This document shows positions 1 to 7,511 of a stretch of 64,000 nt of DNA, in pieces. The DNA is from JABWBD01 sp040768665 (GTDB taxonomy: Bacteria > Planctomycetota > Planctomycetia > Pirellulales > Thermoguttaceae). The translations under genes were made by a program, and so were the position numbers. The stretch lies in NCBI GenBank assembly GCA_040768665.1, contig JAXGMN010000023.1:62001-126000 (forward strand). The letters are read 5' to 3'. The notes under the pieces are model-generated. The model made no database searches and was not told the DNA's origin. It saw nothing but the letters and a program-made list of their open reading frames with translations. The stretch's first letter is position 1, and the number at the start of each line of letters is the position of its first letter.

Positions 1-639
1 CGCGATAAGTACCAGTTGCCGGTGCTGCCGATCGTGATTTACTTGAAAGTCGGGCTGGACGGCGTCGGTGTCGACTGCTACGTGGAGGAACTCTGGGGCC
101 TGGAAATCGACCGGTTCCAGTACCTCTACGTCGGCCTGCCGGCGCTGGACGCGGTAGAATACGTACAGGGAGATAACTGGCTGGGCGTTGCTCTCTCCGC
201 TCTGATGAACATCCCGCCCGAGCGGGTGGCTTGGCTCGGCGCTGAGGCGTTGCGGCGCTTGGCGGACGCCCCGTTGAGCGAGCAGAAACGGTTCCTGCTG
301 GGCGACTGCGTGCAAGCCTATCTGCCGCTGGATGAAGAGCAACACCGCCAGTTTGAGAAGCTATTGCAGTCGGAATCCTACGCGGGAGTACGCGCCATGA
401 ATCAGACGATCTACGAAAGAGGAATCGAGAAAGGAATCGAGAAAGGAATCGAGAAAGAACGGGTGGAACTGGTCGAAGTGATCTGCTTGCTGATCGAAGA
501 CCGGTTTGGCCCCGTGTCGGAGGCGGTTCGGCAGCACCTGGAACGGTTGCCGGCGGATGAGTTGCGCCGGCTGATCTTGAAGATCGGCAAAGCCGCTTCG
601 CTGGGCGATCTGGGCCTCGCATCACCAACCGAAGGGTAA
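1..639 (+). CDS. Rpn-like PD-(D/E)XK nuclease/transposase, C-terminal part (5' end outside window)
   Basis: The reading frame is open from base 1 (RDKYQLPVLPIVIYL...), so the start lies upstream. The 'LPVLPIVIYLKVG' strand and a charged C-terminal helical region (ERVELVEVICLLIEDRFGPVSEAV) resemble Rpn-family recombination-promoting nucleases/putative transposases with a DUF4351-like tail. The nuclease core itself is mostly outside the window. Between the two parts lies a peptide repeat GIEKGIEKGIEK encoded by three perfect 12-bp units (421-456), a common low-complexity feature of this family. The family name is inferred from pattern only. Confidence 0.6.
   Translation, partial: RDKYQLPVLPIVIYLKVGLDGVGVDCYVEELWGLEIDRFQYLYVGLPALDAVEYVQGDNWLGVALSALMNIPPERVAWLGAEALRRLADAPLSEQKRFLLGDCVQAYLPLDEEQHRQFEKLLQSESYAGVRAMNQTIYERGIEKGIEKGIEKERVELVEVICLLIEDRFGPVSEAVRQHLERLPADELRRLILKIGKAASLGDLGLASPTEG
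421..456 (+). repeat. 3 x 12-bp in-frame tandem repeat
   Basis: The unit ggaatcgagaaa occurs three times without interruption and encodes GIEK. The length is a multiple of three, so copy-number changes would keep the reading frame. Confidence 0.9.
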
Positions 640-850
640 GGCTGGTACTCCACTGTCATCCGTCTTTCCGGCACTCCCCCTCCCAACCTCCAAATATTTT
701 TTTTCTTGGCCGAAAAACGCCTATTGACAGGTCCCGCCGCATCGATCATACTGACACATGGACAAATGATCATATTTGCCCACGGGGCAGGTCCAGCGGC
801 ATCGACGGCCTCCTCGTTCGCAGATCTTCGACAATTCGGTTTCAGCCTCT

Positions 851-1028
851 CGCAGCAACTGCACCTTCCCTACGGCAGTTCGCTCCCGCCCGCTATTTCG
901 CAGCGACACTCCCCCGAGCGTTGCTGGCAAAGCCTCGCGTCGGCCGCATATCGGCGACCTTCCCACCCAGAAGCGCGTGGCCACCCAATGCCCTACGTTC
1001 TGAGAAATCGCAGACTTGGTGGCCACAC
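851..1028 (+). repeat. Left flanking long hairpin repeat (candidate attL)
   Basis: Matches 12529-12703. The last 104 bases (925-1028 versus 12600-12703) differ at only two positions. It contains the stem arms GTGGCCACC.. and TTGGTGGCCAC around a conserved loop. It lies just outside the integrase, where an attachment site is expected, but related copies elsewhere show it is also a dispersed repeat. Confidence 0.7.
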
Positions 1029-1119
1029 CCTCCTCGACGTAAGATCGGTCTGCCTACACGCCGGCGACTTCATACGTGCCGGCTAGCGAGGGCTCACGCG
1101 GCCGGAAATCGCCGCCCTC

Positions 1120-1185
1120 CACCCAGAAGCGAAAATGGTGCCCAAACGCCCTCGGTTCTGAGAAATCGCCGAACTTGGGCGCAAA
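1120..1185 (+). repeat. Diverged short copy of the hairpin repeat
   Basis: Has the CACCCAGAAGCG lead, the TTCTGAGAAATCGC loop core and the arms TGGTGCCCAA / TTGGGCGC. The arms are of the 'GTGCCC' type, unlike the flanking copy at 851-1028. Confidence 0.75.
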
Positions 1186-1214
1186 GAAAATTCTATCGCC
1201 GCAAACACCAATGG

Positions 1215-1242
1215 TTGACAGACTTACGGGTTTTGCTAGGAT
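1215..1242 (+). promoter_or_regulatory. Predicted sigma-70-type promoter of the integrase
   Basis: TTGACA (1215-1220), a 16-base spacer and TAGGAT (1237-1242) lie about 110 bases before the integrase start. The -35 box is perfect and the -10 box matches four of six positions. Confidence 0.5.
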
Positions 1243-1353
1243 GAAACGACACCCAAAAGACACCGCTACCGTAAGTGGTGGGTGCAAAAAGATGGGCTCC
1301 CGAGGTGCTTGGAACACCTGGAAGCCCGGGCCCGTACCTGAAAGGGAGGTAAC

Positions 1354-2658
1354 ATGGCCAAAAGCAATTCTACCCGCGGTAAGCACTCTGCCAAGCCGCA
1401 AAAGCCCCCGAAGCCCCGCGAAGACTTCCCGCTCTTCCCGCACGATAATGGGTTATGGTGCCGAAAAATCAAAGGCACCCATCGCTACTTTGGATCATGG
1501 GCGGACGATCCCAAGGGCGAGGCCGCACTCCTGAAGTACACCGATGAGAAAGACGACTGGTATGCAGGACGTGTGCCGCGAAGTGCAAAGGGGCTGCTGA
1601 CCGTCGAACAGCTCTGCAACGTGTTCCTGCAGCGCAAGGAACAGCAAGCCGATTCCGGGGACATCAAACGTTCGACGTTCCTGTATTTCCTCAAAACGAC
1701 GTGCCCCCGGCTGGTGGAGGTGTTCGGTAGGAAGACACCGGTGGAAAGTTTACAGCCGGTAGACTTCCAAAAGCTCGTTGCCCACCTGGCGAAGACTCAG
1801 GCCCCAATGTCTCGCAAAACGGAAATCGAGCGGGTTCGGGCGGTTTTCAATTTTGCCTACCGGAATGAACTGATCGACAAGCCTGTCCGATACGGCGATG
1901 CGATGGCAGCCCCGTCGAAACGCGCGATCCGGCGCCAGCAAAACGGGAACGGGGGGCGGCAGCCGTTCACCGCTGAGGAAATCCGCTCGCTACTCAAGGT
2001 AGCCGATCCGATCGAGAAGGCGTGGATCCTGCTGGGCATCAACTGCGGCATGGGCAACCATGACATCGGCACGTTGCCGCTGACGGCCCTCGACCTCGAC
2101 AAGGGCTGGCATTCCCACACCCGCCCCAAAACGCAAGAGCCGAGGCGTGGGAAGCTGTGGGAGGAAACGGTGGCGGCACTCAGGGCAGCTATCGCCCTCC
2201 GGCCCGAACCCAAGGATCCTGGCGATGCGGGGCTGGTGTTCATTTACCGGAAGACCGGAAGGCGGTTCGTGGGGCTGGAAGGAGACATCTGGCGGGACCG
2301 GGTTTTCGGGGCGTTTCGGACGCTGATGAAAAAGGCGGGGATCGACCGGAAGGGGCTTTCGTTCTATTCGCTGAGGCACTCGTTTGAGACCGTTGCGGGC
2401 GGGTGCCGAGATCAGGTTGCGGTGGACTTCGCCATGGGCCATGTTTCGCCCGGCATGGGAACAGACTACCGCCACGACATTGCCGACGAGCGACTGGAAG
2501 CGGTTGCCGATTGCGTCCGCCAGTGGCTCTGGCCGCCGGAGCTGGACGGCGACGGCGACGACGCGAAACAGCCCCGGCGCCAACGGAAGCCCCGAGCGGC
2601 AAAGCCGACGGCACCCGAGGCGGAAGATAGACCTCGACTGCGGCTGTTCGCTGGGTAG
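1354..2658 (+). CDS. Tyrosine recombinase / phage-type integrase with non-canonical active site
   Basis: 434 residues. An N-terminal arm/SAM-like domain (about 80-175) is followed by a catalytic domain (about 205-395). Visible catalytic elements are a beta-hairpin Lys (RPKT, K259), SLRHSFE (R341, H342), MGH (H363) and the nucleophile in DYRH (Y372). The first arginine, normally in a 'TGLRxxE' motif, is replaced by CGMGNHDIGTL (231-241), and the first His of the HxxR box is Tyr (Y338). From memory, planctomycete integrases with a 'GFGNxD'-like segment are common, so this is probably a real subfamily rather than a dead enzyme. A GGGAGGT ribosome site (1344-1350) precedes the ATG. It likely integrates and excises the element. 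Confidence 0.9.
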   Translation: MAKSNSTRGKHSAKPQKPPKPREDFPLFPHDNGLWCRKIKGTHRYFGSWADDPKGEAALLKYTDEKDDWYAGRVPRSAKGLLTVEQLCNVFLQRKEQQADSGDIKRSTFLYFLKTTCPRLVEVFGRKTPVESLQPVDFQKLVAHLAKTQAPMSRKTEIERVRAVFNFAYRNELIDKPVRYGDAMAAPSKRAIRRQQNGNGGRQPFTAEEIRSLLKVADPIEKAWILLGINCGMGNHDIGTLPLTALDLDKGWHSHTRPKTQEPRRGKLWEETVAALRAAIALRPEPKDPGDAGLVFIYRKTGRRFVGLEGDIWRDRVFGAFRTLMKKAGIDRKGLSFYSLRHSFETVAGGCRDQVAVDFAMGHVSPGMGTDYRHDIADERLEAVADCVRQWLWPPELDGDGDDAKQPRRQRKPRAAKPTAPEAEDRPRLRLFAG

Positions 2659-2782
2659 AATCACTCTATGCCGGGTGGCCTACGTCGATAGCTACGACGT
2701 GGGCCGAAGCGGCTGGGCTGTGCGTTGGGTTCCATCCTTCCTGACGCCAGCCCCGCCGGCCCGGACGAAAGGATGGGCTCTT

Positions 2783-3349
2783 ATGCAACGCGAACTAAGC
2801 TCCAATGAGGTGCAATTTCTCGCAAAGCACCTGCTGCAAGCCGTGGAAAAAGCCGCGGCTGTCCCAACTGCTCTGTCGGGCGTTCACACCGAACCGTGGG
2901 GATCGTTCTGCACGGCTCTTACTCTTGCGCAGAACGCAACGAGAAACCGCACGGCACCGCAGCCTTTGGCTGACGCTATCACCGCGCTGGAATCGCAGCG
3001 AAGCACCTGGGGGCAAGCTGGCGATGGATGGCGGAAGGAATCGCGCAAAGCCATCGAATTGCTGGCCGGGATTATTGGCCGATCTCCCAACGTCAATGAA
3101 TCGTTACGCGAGAAGGTGTTGGACACCCTGACGCCGCAACAAGGCCGTATCGTCGAATACCTCTGGCGTGAAAAGACGGCGAGCTATGACACCATCGCCA
3201 TGATCCCCCGAGCATTCCAGGACGTGCCGAGCGACGACGCGATAAAGCAGGCCGTCAAGCGAGCCAACCGAAAGCTCTGCGAGGAAAACTTGCCCGTGTC
3301 TATCACGGTTTCATCATCAAAGCGGCGGTTGACCCTCGAAACACCCTAA
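2783..3349 (+). CDS. Unknown protein with a C-terminal winged-helix-like domain
   Basis: 188 residues from the ATG at 2783, chosen because AAGGA (2767-2771) precedes it. The same frame is open further upstream but overlaps the integrase. The N-terminal two thirds are helical and unrecognised. The C-terminal part, from 'LTPQQGRIVEYLW', continues through a helix with basic residues (AIKQAVKRANRKL) to a beta-like 'PVSITVSSSKRRLTLE', reading as a winged helix-turn-helix. As the first gene after the integrase it could be a regulator of the element. Function unknown. Confidence 0.6.
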   Translation: MQRELSSNEVQFLAKHLLQAVEKAAAVPTALSGVHTEPWGSFCTALTLAQNATRNRTAPQPLADAITALESQRSTWGQAGDGWRKESRKAIELLAGIIGRSPNVNESLREKVLDTLTPQQGRIVEYLWREKTASYDTIAMIPRAFQDVPSDDAIKQAVKRANRKLCEENLPVSITVSSSKRRLTLETP

Positions 3350-3356
3350 GCAAAAT

Positions 3357-3374
3357 AGGTACAGTTCTGTACCT
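3357..3374. promoter_or_regulatory. 18-bp palindrome, possible operator
   Basis: AGGTACAG-TT-CTGTACCT has perfect 8-bp arms. It lies between the putative regulator gene and the next small genes, where a repressor site for the element would be expected. Function inferred from position only. Confidence 0.45.
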
Positions 3375-3446
3375 TATTCTGTCACCTTCCCTCGTCATAC
3401 TTTGACTCAGACTTGCTTTCGAGTCTTGTTTGACGAGGGTTTTTTC

Positions 3447-3608
3447 GTGACCGCAAACGAAGCGATCAAGAGATTCACTGAGCAGATTCCCGACCCGGAG
3501 AAAATCCGGGAGCGAATCGCTGAGAATCTGCGCGAGCGGCAGCTCTTGCGGCAAATGCTCCGTCTGTCCGAGCAACGTGCCAAGGTACGGGAGGTGTCGC
3601 AATCGTGA
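3447..3608 (+). CDS. Small basic/acidic helical protein, unknown
   Basis: 53 residues from a GTG at 3447, chosen because GAGGG (3435-3439) sits seven bases before it. An upstream ATG at 3402 lacks a ribosome site. The sequence (TANEAIKRFTEQIPDPEKIRERIAENL...) is one long charged helix. Its stop overlaps the next gene in a GTGA junction, implying translational coupling with the HTH protein. Confidence 0.5.
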   Translation: MTANEAIKRFTEQIPDPEKIRERIAENLRERQLLRQMLRLSEQRAKVREVSQS

Positions 3609-3865
3609 CCCGCCCGCCGCTGCCCCCCAGCTACGTGCCCTCCGAGATAGCCGCCCACCTGCGCGTCGACGTGCATAGCGTCCTGGCAGCGATCAAGAGC
3701 GGCCGTCTGCGAGCTATCGACGTTCGCCGCCCTGGTGCGAGTCGGCCGCGGTACAGGATCACCGCTGACGATCTGGCCGACTACCGCCGACTGCTGGCCG
3801 TGCAGACCCCGGTGCCAAGGGCAAGGCGACGGAACAATATGGCCGGAGTGAAGCAATACGTTTGA
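3605..3865 (+). CDS. Excisionase-like helix-turn-helix protein
   Basis: 86 residues, GTG start overlapping the previous stop by four bases. The pattern YVPSEIAAHLRVDVHSVLAAIKSGRLRAIDVRRPG...RYRITADDLADYRR is the HTH_17/excisionase layout: helix-turn-helix, an 'I..G.L.A' wing, and a C-terminal 'I...DL..Y'. In an integrase-led element it is a natural candidate for Xis or an AlpA-like activator. Which of the two is not decidable here. Confidence 0.7.
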   Translation: MTRPPLPPSYVPSEIAAHLRVDVHSVLAAIKSGRLRAIDVRRPGASRPRYRITADDLADYRRLLAVQTPVPRARRRNNMAGVKQYV

Positions 3866-3880
3866 CAGCGCACGAAAAAA

Positions 3881-3906
3881 GCCCGGTCGGTCGCCAGCCG
3901 CCGGGC
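3881..3906. promoter_or_regulatory. Hairpin in the leader of the next gene
   Basis: GCCCGG pairs with CCGGGC, with an inner CGG/CCG step. An A-run lies on the 5' side (3875-3880) and the ribosome site AAGGAG lies directly on the 3' side. Read on the minus strand it looks like an intrinsic terminator (hairpin plus T-run). On the + strand it may shape access to the ribosome site. Confidence 0.4.
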
Positions 3907-3919
3907 AAGGAGAATGCAC

Positions 3920-4144
3920 ATGGGTAAGGATACCGCATCTGCCGAATCTCGGCAACTCTTCCCGCCCCGCCCGGGGCTCGAAATCATCTGCCGATGGTGT
4001 GCCCACCTCGACGACGAGGCCGCCAACGAGGGCCACGTCGCGCCGTGCGATCGCGTCCGCTGGGACGGTCCACAACATCTGGGGCCCGCGCTCGAGGTGG
4101 TCGACGGCGCCGTCCGGTGCGCGGACCGGGAGGCGAGATCGTGA
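3920..4144 (+). CDS. Small cysteine-containing protein, unknown
   Basis: 74 residues. The ATG at 3920 is preferred over 3914 because AAGGAGA (3908-3913) would abut the earlier ATG. A CRWC pair followed by a later Cys (VAPCDRVRW) suggests possible metal binding. The stop overlaps the ParB-like start (GTGA), so the two are likely coupled. No family recognised. Confidence 0.5.
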   Translation: MGKDTASAESRQLFPPRPGLEIICRWCAHLDDEAANEGHVAPCDRVRWDGPQHLGPALEVVDGAVRCADREARS

Positions 4145-5163
4145 CCACGAAAGTACATCCCGCCGCCAACATCTTTCCGATGCTCGATGGGCCGGCTTAC
4201 GAGGCGCTGAAGGCAGACATTTTCGCCAACGGGGTCCGCGAGCCGATCGTCAACTATCGCGGCCAACTGCTCGACGGCCGCAACCGCCTGAAGGCGTGCA
4301 AGGAACTCGGGATTGAGCCGATGGAGGCGGAGCTCGACGAAGACACAGACCCGGTGGCCTACGTGCTGTCGGCGAACCTGCACCGGCGGCATTTACTGAC
4401 CAGCCAGCGGGCGATGTGTGCGGCGAAACTGGCGGGACTGCCGGTTGGAGCCAACCAGCATACGAAACAGGGGGTATCAAATGATGCACCCTCACTCGCC
4501 GCCGAGCAAGCAGCGGACCTTTTCGGCGTGGGCCGTGCCTCCGTCTTCCGCGCCCTCGACGTGCTCCGCAACGGCTCTGCCTACCTCATCGAGCAATGCG
4601 AGATCGGCGAGATTGCCGTCAGCCTGGCAGCCAAGTTGGTCGACGCGGTTCCCGAGAAAAAGAAGCAGACGACGATCGTGAAGCGGGGTGAAATCGCGAT
4701 CCAACGGGCGATCATGCAGGCGACTGATCGGAGATCTTCTTCGCCTTCCGCGGAGAACCTGATCGCAGAAGAACTGCGGCGACTGCCCGAAGATCAGCGA
4801 GAAGGTTGCTTTGCCGATGCCCTCGACAAATTCGGCGACGATCTGGTGGTCGACCAACTAAGTGAAGTGGTGGACCTCTGGGTGGCCGACAACGAGCCGT
4901 ATCGGGAACCTGACGCCCCAGACGACGGCCACCAGGATGCCGATGGGGACGCCGCGGCCGCGCCAATCGAGGTGACTCGCGAGCCGTTCGACCAGGATGC
5001 CGTTCTTGCAGAGTCACGCAAGGTGTGGGTAGCCAAGGAAAGGGGTATGTACGTCGACGTGCAAGAGCGGATCGACGCTTTGGTCGACCTGTACGGGGCC
5101 GTGGCCGTGATCGACTGGTTGGAGGCGCAGACCGAGCGGCTGCGATGGGAGGGCGACGACTGA
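4141..5163 (+). CDS. ParB/Srx-domain DNA-binding protein
   Basis: 340 residues from the GTG at 4141 (GTGA overlap with the previous gene). Residues 1-85 form the ParB N-terminal domain: 'PMLDGPAYEALKADIFANGVREPIVNYRGQLLDGRNRLKACKELG', with the GRNR phosphate/nucleotide motif at 46-49. A central helix-turn-helix (AADLFGVGRASVFRALDVL) follows, then an acidic linker and a helical C-terminus. Such proteins act in plasmid/phage partition or as regulators. No ParA partner is next to it, which favours a regulatory or stand-alone role. The stop shares bases with the next start (TGATG). Confidence 0.8.
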   Translation: MTTKVHPAANIFPMLDGPAYEALKADIFANGVREPIVNYRGQLLDGRNRLKACKELGIEPMEAELDEDTDPVAYVLSANLHRRHLLTSQRAMCAAKLAGLPVGANQHTKQGVSNDAPSLAAEQAADLFGVGRASVFRALDVLRNGSAYLIEQCEIGEIAVSLAAKLVDAVPEKKKQTTIVKRGEIAIQRAIMQATDRRSSSPSAENLIAEELRRLPEDQREGCFADALDKFGDDLVVDQLSEVVDLWVADNEPYREPDAPDDGHQDADGDAAAAPIEVTREPFDQDAVLAESRKVWVAKERGMYVDVQERIDALVDLYGAVAVIDWLEAQTERLRWEGDD

Positions 5164-6053
5164 TGGCTCCGACCGGCGACGGCATCTTCCAACCGCTCGC
5201 GTGGATCCGATCACTGACGGCCGCTCTGCCGACGATCGGACACGGAGGCGCTGCCGTGGGCTTGATTCTGTTCAAGCACGCCGACAACGACACCGGCGTA
5301 TGCTGGCCGTCGATCGGCACGATTGCCGAAGAGGGCCGACTTGGGAAATCCAAGACGCTGCGTGGTGTGGCCGCATTGAAAGCGGCCGGGCTTCTGACCG
5401 TCAACCAGGTCCCACGGAAAGCCGGCGGACGTTGCATGAACGTCTACACCCTCACCACCCAGCCGAATAGTGGCACCACAGAACCGCGTCCCCCGAAGGA
5501 TAGTGGCACCACAGAACCAAGCAAGGTTCCAGAATGGACCAACCAAGGTTCCAGAATGGACCTTGCAAGGTCCACCACAGAACCGGAACTTCCCTTAATA
5601 GAACTTCCCCCAAATGAACTTCCCCCAGTGAACTGCCCTGAAGGAAAACCTTCTCGTCGAACCTTGCGGTTCGACCTGGCGGATCGGGCGACTGCGGAGT
5701 GGATGTTCGAGAGGATCAGGGACCTCGACCAGACCTTTAAGACTCCGAATCTCGATAGCTGGGCCAACGACATCCGCCTGACGCGCCAGCGAGACGGCAA
5801 AACTGACGAGGAGATTCGGGAATTGTTCGCGTGGGCAAACCAAAACGACTTCTGGTGTAGCAACATCCTCAGCCCTGGCAAGCTCCGTGAAAAGTGGAGC
5901 CAGCTTACCCTGAAGCGCAATGCCAGTCGCAAGCCGACCGCCTCCCAGGCGAGTAGCGCCCGCCCCAGGGGCAACGATTACAGCCGCTTCGACGGGGACG
6001 AAACCGGCGGAGTCTGCGCACCCGGCAAAAACGGAGACGGCCATGCAAACTGA
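5163..6053 (+). CDS. Phage replication initiator (lambda O-like)
   Basis: 296 residues from the ATG at 5163 (TGATG junction). The N-terminus (about 30-95) is a winged helix-turn-helix: 'AVGLILFKHADNDTGVCWPSIGTIAEEGRLGKSKTLRGVAALKAAGLL'. A proline/threonine-rich linker (about 100-160) follows, encoded by repeated DNA. The C-terminal domain ends in 'FWCSNILSPGKLREKWSQL', the pattern seen in RepO/helicase-loader-interacting domains. The next gene is an AAA loader, matching the O-P pair of lambdoid phages. It probably binds the origin and recruits the loader. Confidence 0.75.
   Translation: MAPTGDGIFQPLAWIRSLTAALPTIGHGGAAVGLILFKHADNDTGVCWPSIGTIAEEGRLGKSKTLRGVAALKAAGLLTVNQVPRKAGGRCMNVYTLTTQPNSGTTEPRPPKDSGTTEPSKVPEWTNQGSRMDLARSTTEPELPLIELPPNELPPVNCPEGKPSRRTLRFDLADRATAEWMFERIRDLDQTFKTPNLDSWANDIRLTRQRDGKTDEEIRELFAWANQNDFWCSNILSPGKLREKWSQLTLKRNASRKPTASQASSARPRGNDYSRFDGDETGGVCAPGKNGDGHAN
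5467..5638 (+). repeat. Iteron-like DNA repeats inside the initiator gene (candidate origin)
   Basis: A 19-bp unit (atagtggcaccacagaacc) lies at 5467-5485 and 5500-5518, 33 bp apart. A second 19-bp unit (caaggttccagaatggacc) lies at 5522-5540 and 5544-5562, 22 bp apart, with a hybrid of both at 5566-5584. Then gaacttccc occurs at 5586, 5601 and 5616, with a variant at 5630. The 22-bp step is not a multiple of three, so the DNA is repeated although the peptides differ. This arrangement, inside an O-type gene, resembles the lambda origin. Confidence 0.65.
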
Positions 6054-6717
6054 CGATCTGCGAAAACTCGCCGCAGCCGGCGACGTAGACGCGCAGTGGG
6101 CTTTGCTCACTCAAGGCTCCGATCAAGACCGTCCGACCGAACCGGAGGGTCTGCGATCACTCCCGCTCGCACCGGCGCAGCGGCGGCTACTGAAGAACCT
6201 ACCCCGGTCGATGCCTGAAGTAGATGCGGCGCTGCGAGACGTGTTCGGCCGCCTGGTCCGCGGCAAGGCCCCGTGGCCACTTTTGCTGTTTGGAGCTGTG
6301 GGCACGGGGAAAACCCGTGGAGCCCTGGCTCTGTGCGACGTGGTTTTTGAAGCGCCAAAGGACCCTGAGAGTTGTATCGACTGCTTCCGCGTGCCGAATC
6401 CAGCGTACATGACACTCGAAAACCTTTGTACGGCCGTCATTCGTAACCGGGACACTGACGAGTGGCGACACGTCAACGAGGGCATCTTGTTGGTGCTCGA
6501 CGAAATCGGTTCGCGTGCCAACATCGGAGATCTGCAATGCAGTACGTTGCAACGCGTGCTGGACGTTCGGGAGCAACAGCATAACCGCGTCGGAATCTAC
6601 ATCAGCAACCTGTCGCCAAGCCAGCTTGCGGGATTGTACGACGATCGGATCATGAGCCGGCTGACATGTGGAACAGTCTTCAAACTAAGTGGGCCGGACC
6701 GGAGGCAACGATCGTGA
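6043..6717 (+). CDS. AAA ATPase, DnaC/P-like helicase loader
   Basis: 224 residues from the ATG at 6043, overlapping the initiator gene by 11 bases. Walker A GAVGTGKT (84-91) and Walker B LLVLDEIG (149-156) are intact, and 'NLSPSQLAGLYDDRIMSRLTCGTVFKL' carries the sensor/arginine-finger pattern of DnaC/IstB-type loaders. Adjacent to an O-like initiator it most likely loads the host replicative helicase at the element's origin. The short N-terminus (about 50 residues) would hold the helicase contact. Confidence 0.8.
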   Translation: MQTDDLRKLAAAGDVDAQWALLTQGSDQDRPTEPEGLRSLPLAPAQRRLLKNLPRSMPEVDAALRDVFGRLVRGKAPWPLLLFGAVGTGKTRGALALCDVVFEAPKDPESCIDCFRVPNPAYMTLENLCTAVIRNRDTDEWRHVNEGILLVLDEIGSRANIGDLQCSTLQRVLDVREQQHNRVGIYISNLSPSQLAGLYDDRIMSRLTCGTVFKLSGPDRRQRS

Positions 6718-6783
6718 GTAAACAACAGACGTTGTTCCGCAAAGCCCGACGACGCAAGCCGCTGGCCACCGATCTGGGCACAG

Positions 6784-6981
6784 TTGCCCGACTCCGAGAC
6801 GTTGGCAGCGATCGACCGCGGCGAGGTCGACGACACACCTCGGCCAACGCTGGTGGAGATCATCGGCCCCCCGGTCTTGGGTCCTTTGCGCCCGGGAGCC
6901 CCACGCGGTTGCACCGAACCATGGCCGGACTTTTTTTCACACACCACCCAAAACCCTAATTTCCCTTCCTCTCGACGATGA
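6784..6981 (+). CDS. Possible small protein of uncertain start
   Basis: 65 residues from a TTG. The amino-acid pattern 'LPDSETLAAIDRGEVDDTPRPTLVEIIGPP' looks coding, and the stop overlaps the next ATG (ATGA), typical of this gene string. The frame is open back to the loader stop without an ATG/GTG. A GTG at 6714 starts a different frame (VSKQQTLFRKARRRK), so a frameshift joining the two is possible. Low certainty. Confidence 0.35.
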   Translation: MPDSETLAAIDRGEVDDTPRPTLVEIIGPPVLGPLRPGAPRGCTEPWPDFFSHTTQNPNFPSSRR

Positions 6982-7502
6982 GCAAAAAACGCCCGCGGCC
7001 CCGGCATGACGCCCTACGCTCGCTTCCTCAGACGGCTGCCGCCTGGTTGCTTGGCGTCGAGCCGCGTACCGTCCGCACCTGGAAGGACGCCCCGCGGAAT
7101 CAAGATGGCACGTACAACGCTCATGATCTGGTGGAGTGGTACATCGAGCGGGACTCGACCGACCCCGACCCGTTGCTTGCTGGCGGCAGCAGTCCCGCCC
7201 TGGAGCGATACCGCGCCGCGAGGGCATCGCGTGAAGAGTTGGAACTACAGGCGCGGGCCGGCGAGGTGGTTCCGGTCGAAAATGTGCAGGTGATCTTGGG
7301 AGCGATGGCGAGCGTTGCCAGACGCGGAGCCGTCACGGCCGGCAGGCGATGGCCTGGTTCGCAGACGTTCATTCATGATCTCTGGTGGTCCATGCAGGCG
7401 CACTGTCAGACGCTGGTGGCGGACCCTGACAGATACGCGTTATGCGTTCGCGGTGCGAACGGGAAGCTGACGGAAATCAAAATCAACATGCCCAAATCTT
7501 GA
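6978..7502 (+). CDS. Terminase small subunit, Nu1-like (TerS)
   Basis: 174 residues, ATGA overlap with the preceding frame. An N-terminal winged helix 'LPQTAAAWLLGVEPRTVRTWKDAPRNQDGTYNAHDLVEWYIERD' is followed by the Nu1-type segment 'LERYRAARASREELELQARAGEVVPVENVQVILGAM'. This is the same order as in lambda Nu1 (HTH, 'WYAERD', then 'RLTRAQADAQELKNARDSAEVV'). TerS recognises the packaging site on phage DNA. No large terminase follows. An orphan TerS is a hallmark of phage satellites, which redirect the helper's packaging motor. Family call is by pattern. Confidence 0.7.
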   Translation: MSKKRPRPRHDALRSLPQTAAAWLLGVEPRTVRTWKDAPRNQDGTYNAHDLVEWYIERDSTDPDPLLAGGSSPALERYRAARASREELELQARAGEVVPVENVQVILGAMASVARRGAVTAGRRWPGSQTFIHDLWWSMQAHCQTLVADPDRYALCVRGANGKLTEIKINMPKS

Positions 7503-7511
7503 GGGGGAACC

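Larger units (their letters stand above)
640..1353. other. Intergenic repeat-rich region before the integrase
   Basis: No credible gene is seen. There are two short near-repeats of 'caggtccNgcggcatcga' (around 730 and 790), the left long hairpin repeat (851-1028), a shorter diverged copy of the same family (1120-1185) and the likely integrase promoter (1215-1242). Confidence 0.7.

Noticed and set aside
6666..6959. 97-codon frame starting before the loader stop
   Set aside because: Arg/Gly/Pro-rich, out-of-frame composition. The overlapping frame ending in an ATGA junction at 6978 is a better candidate.
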